A stretch of 28,467 nt of DNA, taken from NCBI GenBank assembly GCA_020631295.1, contig JAHDHN010000004.1:1-28467 (forward strand), read 5' to 3'. Origin of the DNA: Rickettsiales bacterium. GTDB lineage: Bacteria; Pseudomonadota; Alphaproteobacteria; Rickettsiales; UBA8987. Position numbers and translations under genes: made by a program. Shown in pieces: positions 23,947 to 28,467 of the stretch. Every line of letters starts with the position of its first letter. Position 1 is the first letter of the stretch. Under the pieces are notes generated by a model. That model had not been told where the DNA came from. It worked only from the letters and a program-made list of their open reading frames with translations, and ran no database searches.

Positions 23947-25695
23947 ATGGCATTACCACAATGGGATTTATCGGATTTATTTCCGTCTATGGACAGCAAG
24001 GAGTTGGCAGAAGCGAAAGCAGCATTGCTGAAAGAGGCAGAGGCCTTCCAGGCGGCTTATGAGGGAACGATTGCACAGCTAGAGGCAGAAGAGTGCGCCA
24101 CAGCCATTGCGGCCTATGAAACGCTGGAGCAAAAAGCCGGGCGCATTAGCAGCTATAGCTATTTGCGTTATTGCACGGATATGGAAGACGAGGCGGTGGT
24201 TGCGTTTTTTCAAGATGCGCAGGATTATTTGAACCAAGTGCAGCAGCATCTGATGTTTTTTACCCTTGAGTTGGGCGAGGTGGATGAAGCAACCTATCAG
24301 CGCTGGTATGCTGCAAAAGAAATTCAGCAATATGGCAATTGGCTGCGCCAGGTGCGTGCTTTTGCGCCCTATCAGCTCTCTAAAGAAGTGGAATCGGTGC
24401 TGTTGCAGAAATCGCAAACCTCGCGGGATGCGTTGGTGCGTTTGTTCGATGAAACAATGAGCAGCCTAGCGTTTAATTGGGAGAACAAGAGCGTGTCATT
24501 AGCGCCTATTTTGCATCAGCTTTCCGATGCAGATGAGGCTGTACGCAAGGCAGCATTTGCAGAAATATCACGCGTGTTTTCAGATAATAGCCGCCTTTTT
24601 TGCTTTATTACCAACACGCTAGCGAAAGACAAAGCCATCAGCGATACTCTGCGCGGGCTTCCAGCGCCGATCACCAGCCGCAATATCAGCAATGATGTGG
24701 AAGATGAGGTGGTCGATGTGCTGCTGGAGGCGGTGAAGGAGAAATACAATGCGATTGCGCACCGCTATTATGGCTGGAAGGCAACGCAGCTGGGTAAAGA
24801 GAAGCTGGAGTTCTGGGACAGAGGTGCGCCATTGCCTTTTGCTGACGATGTGGAGATTTCGTGGGAAGAGGGCAAAGAAATTGTGCTGAAAGCCTACCGA
24901 GAATTTATGCCGGAAATGGCGGAGTTGGCAGAACAATTTTTTGACAAGCACTGGATTGATGCCGCGCCCAAGCCAGGCAAAGAGTCTGGTGCCTTTTCTC
25001 ACCCTACGGTGACCGATGCGCACCCGTATATTTTAATGAATTATCAGGGGAAAATGCGCGATGTGATGACATTAGCGCATGAGCTTGGTCATGGCATACA
25101 CCAGCTGCTGGCACGTGAGCAAGGCGAGCTACAGGCAGATACGCCACTGACTATTGCCGAAACCGCCAGTGTGTTTGGTGAGATGCTTACCTTCACCTAT
25201 TTATTGGAACGTTGCACGAATGAAGCTGCGCGCACAAAGCTGATTGCAGAGAAAATTGAGGACATGATCAATACTGTGATGCGCCAAATTGCGTTTTGTG
25301 AGTTTGAAATAAAGCTGCACGCCGCGCGTAAAGAAGGTGAGCTTTCCAGTGCAGAGATTGCTGCGTTGTGGCAAGAGGTACAGAAAGATAGCCTGGGTGA
25401 TGCCTTCGTGCCAAATGATGCATATGACGTGTTTTGGATGTATATTCCGCATTTCATCCATACACCGTTTTATGTCTATGCCTACGCCTTTGGTGAATGT
25501 GTGGTGCAAAGCCTATTTGCTGCGTATGAAAGTGGCATGAATGGGTTTAAAGAGGCGTATACAACACTGCTACGCAGCGGCGGCAGCCAGCATTACAGCG
25601 ATGCGCTTAAGCCCTTTGGCTTTGATTTGCGCCAAAAAACATTCTGGCAGCAAGGGCTGGAGCATATCGAAAAGATGGTGGATGAATTATGCTAG
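23947..25695 (+). CDS. pepF: M3 family oligoendopeptidase (PepF-like)
   Basis: This cytoplasmic zinc metallopeptidase degrades short peptides, for instance products of protein turnover or cleaved signal peptides. The 582-residue length fits the PepF/M3B family. The zinc site is HELGH (378-382) in LAHELGHGIHQ, with the third ligand Glu405 in IAETASVFGEML. The N-terminal helical region begins LPQWDLSDLFPSMDSKE, typical of the family. Near the end, FVYAYAFGE-like residues (YVYAYAFGECVVQSLFA) form part of the substrate site. AAGGA lies six bases before the ATG. The last seven bases overlap the next gene. Confidence 0.95.
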   Translation: MALPQWDLSDLFPSMDSKELAEAKAALLKEAEAFQAAYEGTIAQLEAEECATAIAAYETLEQKAGRISSYSYLRYCTDMEDEAVVAFFQDAQDYLNQVQQHLMFFTLELGEVDEATYQRWYAAKEIQQYGNWLRQVRAFAPYQLSKEVESVLLQKSQTSRDALVRLFDETMSSLAFNWENKSVSLAPILHQLSDADEAVRKAAFAEISRVFSDNSRLFCFITNTLAKDKAISDTLRGLPAPITSRNISNDVEDEVVDVLLEAVKEKYNAIAHRYYGWKATQLGKEKLEFWDRGAPLPFADDVEISWEEGKEIVLKAYREFMPEMAELAEQFFDKHWIDAAPKPGKESGAFSHPTVTDAHPYILMNYQGKMRDVMTLAHELGHGIHQLLAREQGELQADTPLTIAETASVFGEMLTFTYLLERCTNEAARTKLIAEKIEDMINTVMRQIAFCEFEIKLHAARKEGELSSAEIAALWQEVQKDSLGDAFVPNDAYDVFWMYIPHFIHTPFYVYAYAFGECVVQSLFAAYESGMNGFKEAYTTLLRSGGSQHYSDALKPFGFDLRQKTFWQQGLEHIEKMVDELC

Positions 25696-27116
25696 TATAC
25701 TGGCTATTATTAATTGTATTTTGTGAAGGCTATGTGGTGCTTTCTGCAGAATTATTGGCGATTCGTCAGCTGATTCCATTTGTGGGCAGCGGTACTGAAA
25801 CCGTGTCTATTATTATTGGCACTACTTTGCTGATGCTTGCGATAGGGTATTATTATGGCGGGCAAAAAACTATTAAAGACCATGGTTCGTTGCGTGTGTT
25901 ATTGTTGCGCAATGCGGTGATTGCACTGGGCTTTTTCTCCATTGGCCTGAGTTATGCGTTTTTAGAGCTGTTTTTTGCTGGCCTGCGTGAGCTGGGCATT
26001 ACCAACACCGTGCTGCAAGCCACTATATATGCGCTGTGCTTCTTAACCGTGCCTGTATTCTTGCTTGGCCAGACGGTGCCGATTATCTCCAATTTTTTCC
26101 GCCATCATATTATGGCCAAGGCGGCAGGGAAAATGCTGTTTTGTTCCACGGTAGGGTCCTTCTTTGGGTCTGTGTTCAGCACCTTGGTTATTATGACCTT
26201 CTTTGGTGTAAATATTGCGGTGATTGTTACATGTGCCATGTTGCTGGTGATTATTATGCTGCTTTCCAAGGCACAATTATTGCGCTGGTATTATGGTTTC
26301 TCCTTTGTGCTGGCGCTGCTTGGCTTGTTGCTGAATGTACCTGGCACCATTCATGGCATGGGGCTGGTGGAGCAAAATGTGTATAGCAATGTAAAAATCG
26401 AAGAGCCATCACCGGATGTGGTAGATATGTTGCTGAATAATTCTGCGTCATCGCGTTATGCAGAAGATCCGGAGAAACGCTATGAATATATTCGTTTTGT
26501 ACAAGATATTGGGATTCCCACTGCAGAGATGGTGGATGGACCAAAAGATATTTTGGTAATTGGCGCGGGTGGGTTTACCATTGCGCAAGATGATCGGTTT
26601 AACCAGTATATATTTGTAGATATTGATGGCTCCCTGCAGCGCCATGCAGAATTGCATATGTGGAAACAAGAGCTACCGGACAATATCACTTTTATTCCCA
26701 AAGCAGCGCGTCAGTTCTTGCGTGAAAATACGCATAAGTTTGATGTAGTATTTGTGGATGCCTATTCTAATCAAGATACAATCGTGCCGCAAACCATTAC
26801 AGTTGATTTCTTTGCAGCGCTGAAGGCCTTATTAAAGGATGATGCGGTGTTGTTCATGAATGTGATATTACCTGTGGATAAGAAAAACCGTTTTACACGA
26901 AAATTTAACAATACGATCGGGCATGTATTTCCGTCCATCTCCATCTATCTGCCAGGGTTTTATGGAGTAGATCGCAGTGACAGACCGCTAAACGAGGTGG
27001 CAAATTATTGGTCAAAAGGCAGAAATTATATCAATCATATTTATGTATATGCGCATACGGAGCCTGTGAAGGGTAGGTATAGCGACAATAAAAACGGCTA
27101 TTTCTTTGATAAATAG
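25689..27116 (+). CDS. Membrane-anchored spermidine-synthase-like protein
   Basis: The protein has 475 residues. The N-terminal half (about 1-220) holds six to seven hydrophobic helices, starting with LVYWLLLIVFCEGYVVLSAEL. The C-terminal half is a Rossmann methyltransferase/aminopropyltransferase fold: DILVIGAGGF near 285, IFVDID, and FDVVFVDAYSNQD. This layout matches the family annotated as fused membrane/spermidine synthase. Classic spermidine synthases are soluble, and the substrate of the membrane forms is not well settled, so aminopropyl transfer is only one possibility. The start overlaps the pepF stop, so the two are cotranscribed. A palindromic repeat follows 36 bases after the stop. 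Confidence 0.8.
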   Translation: MLVYWLLLIVFCEGYVVLSAELLAIRQLIPFVGSGTETVSIIIGTTLLMLAIGYYYGGQKTIKDHGSLRVLLLRNAVIALGFFSIGLSYAFLELFFAGLRELGITNTVLQATIYALCFLTVPVFLLGQTVPIISNFFRHHIMAKAAGKMLFCSTVGSFFGSVFSTLVIMTFFGVNIAVIVTCAMLLVIIMLLSKAQLLRWYYGFSFVLALLGLLLNVPGTIHGMGLVEQNVYSNVKIEEPSPDVVDMLLNNSASSRYAEDPEKRYEYIRFVQDIGIPTAEMVDGPKDILVIGAGGFTIAQDDRFNQYIFVDIDGSLQRHAELHMWKQELPDNITFIPKAARQFLRENTHKFDVVFVDAYSNQDTIVPQTITVDFFAALKALLKDDAVLFMNVILPVDKKNRFTRKFNNTIGHVFPSISIYLPGFYGVDRSDRPLNEVANYWSKGRNYINHIYVYAHTEPVKGRYSDNKNGYFFDK

Positions 27117-27486
27117 GTAATAGCACTATCGTACTCCAATCTAAACACCCCCCGTCATTCCATGGTTTATCCATGGAATCTCCTGTAGCAAGTCGCGCTC
27201 TTATTAGGAGATTCCACGGACGAGCCGTGGGATGACGAGGGAATTGTTAATTGGAACCACTGTAGATTTCATCTTTCCGTAAAGATTATGTAATGCTATT
27301 GTCATATTAAGTGGCTATTGTGCAACTAAGGCAGGAAGATGTTAAGCTTTTATTAAGGGTTTAGCGTTATTCTGCTTAAAGTAACCATTGGTGGCTGGCA
27401 GCTTGTGTATTGTATATTATATGCAATATGACGTGCTCCCAGCCATCATTATTCGGATAGAGAATAATTTTTTTATAAGGAGATAT
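27117..27486 (+). other. Intergenic region upstream of virB2
   Basis: The gap of about 370 bp holds the palindromic repeat at 27153-27237 and, from about 27246 to 27476, AT-rich sequence with no open frame I would call a gene. The virB2 promoter should lie here. TTAAGG and TTAAAG spaced 17 bases apart (about 27353-27381) and a TATATT-rich stretch near 27412 are possible elements, but neither is convincing. Confidence 0.5.
27153..27237 (+). repeat. Third copy of the hairpin-pair palindromic repeat
   Basis: CGTCAT (27153-27158) pairs with ATGACG (27232-27237). Inside are TTCCATGG/CCATGGAA around TTTAT (27158-27178) and ATTCCACGG/CCGTGGGAT around ACGAG (27211-27233). Against the copy at 18268-18352, a G:C pair next to the first CCATGG stem has become T:A, a compensatory change. 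One C:G of the second stem has become T:G, tolerated as a wobble only in plus-strand RNA. Confidence 0.8.
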
Positions 27487-27489
27487 ATG

Positions 27490-27831
27490 ATGACATTTTT
27501 ATCCAAACTAAACGTGAAGGCAGTGTTTGTCCTTCTTTTTGTGGCGGCAAGCCCTGTATTTGCAAACACCTTTGCAACTACCCTTCAGCCTGTAACGGAT
27601 GCTTTGAATTCATTTGCTTGTTTCTTGCAGAAGGATTGGGCGGTTGCCATTGCAGTGATTGCCATAGTGATGATGGCCCTTGGTGCCTTTTTTGGTAAGA
27701 TAACCTGGGGTGTGGTGCTTACGGTGCTTGTAGCTCTCGTATTTATTTTTGGTGCTGCACAAATTGTGGTGAATATTGCCAACCAGTCTAACAGCAGTAA
27801 CATCACTGTCCAAGACTTGGATTGCTCATAA
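27490..27831 (+). CDS. virB2: Type IV secretion pilin VirB2 (TrbC/VirB2 family)
   Basis: VirB2 is the major subunit of the extracellular pilus of a type IV secretion system. From the second ATG of an ATGATG pair (27490, seven bases after AAGGAG; the first ATG at 27487 is also possible) the protein has 113 residues. A signal peptide ends at PVFA (22-25). Two hydrophobic helices follow, at about 50-67 and 74-95, separated by the short basic/Gly loop GKITWG, exactly the VirB2 plan. The mature protein keeps two Cys (44 and 112) that might form a disulfide. It stands alone, 22 kb from virB4-virB6, with its own terminator. Such scattering of virB genes is known in Rickettsiales. Confidence 0.88.
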   Translation: MTFLSKLNVKAVFVLLFVAASPVFANTFATTLQPVTDALNSFACFLQKDWAVAIAVIAIVMMALGAFFGKITWGVVLTVLVALVFIFGAAQIVVNIANQSNSSNITVQDLDCS

Positions 27832-27857
27832 TACAGACATGGTCAAACATTTTGTGG

Positions 27858-27887
27858 AAAGGGGCCCTTGTGGCCCCTTTTTTTTTT
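27858..27887 (+). terminator. Strong intrinsic terminator after virB2
   Basis: AAAGGGGCC (27858-27866) pairs perfectly with GGCCCCTTT (27872-27880) around the loop CTTGT, followed by seven further T. This is a textbook rho-independent terminator, 27 bases after the virB2 stop. It makes virB2 a single-gene transcript on its downstream side. Confidence 0.93.
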
Positions 27888-27945
27888 GCCTAGATATTAC
27901 AAGAGTAAATAATTATAGAACGTATTGTAACCATATAAACAGAGT

Positions 27946-28467
27946 ATGACACTTGCCCCTTACGCCGCAATGCCTGCCAAAAGCCTTGGTCGGCAGCATG
28001 AAGAGCCTTCCGCTGTGGAGCGCAGCTGCTATCAGCGTGACCGTGACCGCATCATCCACTCCACAGCCTTTCGCCGTTTGGAATATAAAACGCAGGTCTT
28101 TGTATATCATGAAGGTGATCATTACAGAAACCGCCTGACGCACTCCATGGAGGTGGCACAGCTCACGCGGGATATGTGCCGTACCCTAAAGCTAGAGGAA
28201 GATCTGGGTGAGGCAATTGCACTGGCGCATGATTTGGGCCACACGCCTTTTGGCCATGCAGGTGAAGATGCGCTGGACGACATGATGCAGCCTTATGGTG
28301 GCTTTGATCATAACGCACAAACTATTCGTATTCTTACTCATCTGGAGCAAAAATACGCGGCCTTTGACGGGTTGAACCTCACCCATGAAACGTTGGAAGG
28401 TATTGCCAAGCATAATGGCCCTGTTGCCCACCCGCCACGTGCATTACAATCTTACGCTAAGCAGCAT
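27946..28467 (+). CDS. dgt: Deoxyguanosinetriphosphate triphosphohydrolase-like protein, cut by the right edge
   Basis: The first 174 codons of an HD-domain dNTPase are present; the gene continues beyond the window. Visible motifs are RDRDRIIHSTAFRRLEYKTQVF (shared N-terminal block, about 29-50), the first metal-binding His in HSMEVAQL and the HD pair in AHDLGHTPFGHAGE. These match the alphaproteobacterial Dgt-like family, which hydrolyses dGTP or other dNTPs to the nucleoside and triphosphate and helps control dNTP pools. The ATG at 27946 begins MTLAPYAAMPAKSLGR; no strong ribosome site precedes it, and a second Met lies eight codons downstream. It follows the virB2 terminator and has no evident link with secretion. 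Confidence 0.92.
   Translation, partial: MTLAPYAAMPAKSLGRQHEEPSAVERSCYQRDRDRIIHSTAFRRLEYKTQVFVYHEGDHYRNRLTHSMEVAQLTRDMCRTLKLEEDLGEAIALAHDLGHTPFGHAGEDALDDMMQPYGGFDHNAQTIRILTHLEQKYAAFDGLNLTHETLEGIAKHNGPVAHPPRALQSYAKQH

Noticed and set aside
27388..27489. Longer VirB2 reading frame
   Set aside because: The signal peptide and the strong ribosome site AAGGAG both support a start at 27487 or 27490.

Overview
The window looks like chromosome of an alphaproteobacterium of moderate GC content, possibly Rickettsiales-like. The pointers are type IV secretion genes split between distant loci (virB4-virB6 at the left, a lone virB2 pilin at the right), a VirB6 with a large internal soluble region, a trpG-trpD-trpC cluster, and short palindromic repeats between genes that recall rickettsial palindromic elements. 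The taxonomic placement is inference, made from gene style and not from a search.

Layout, left to right. (1) Positions 1-5952, minus strand: a glycine-zipper/OmpA lipoprotein gene, then virB4 behind its own good promoter, virB6 overlapping virB4, and a small ORF running off the left edge. (2) 6202-13557, plus strand: a tightly packed surface-glycan operon with an initiating phosphoglycosyl transferase, galE, a family 2 glycosyltransferase, rfbA/rmlA, an ABC-exporter-like membrane protein with no ATPase, two sulfotransferases and an RgpF-type glycosyltransferase. It probably makes a sulfated polysaccharide or LPS side chain. (3) 13608-15978: trpGDC with overlapping genes. (4) lipA on the minus strand, meeting trpC end to end, then ychF on the plus strand. 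(5) 18230-18520: two palindromic repeats in a convergent gap, followed by a small minus-strand outer-membrane barrel gene. (6) 19252-23815: an ftsB-like gene, a periplasmic adaptor and an RND pump. (7) 23947-27116: an M3 oligopeptidase coupled to a membrane-anchored spermidine-synthase-like protein. (8) 27490-27887: virB2 with a textbook terminator, then the start of a dGTPase-like gene cut by the right edge.

The most interesting unexplained signal is a pair of about 120-nt elements at 5990-6117 and 16994-17111. Both lie in the plus orientation in the gap between divergent genes and just upstream of a plus-strand gene or operon (the glycan operon and ychF). They share several unpaired blocks and fold into the same series of hairpins. 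Base changes between the copies are compensatory, and one G:U wobble is tolerated only in the plus-strand RNA. In the ychF copy the 3' strand of the last hairpin can instead pair with the ychF ribosome binding site. This fits a cis-regulatory RNA that I do not recognise. A second structured family is a palindrome with two hairpins of fixed loop sequence (copies at 18268-18352, 18422-18507 and 27153-27237).
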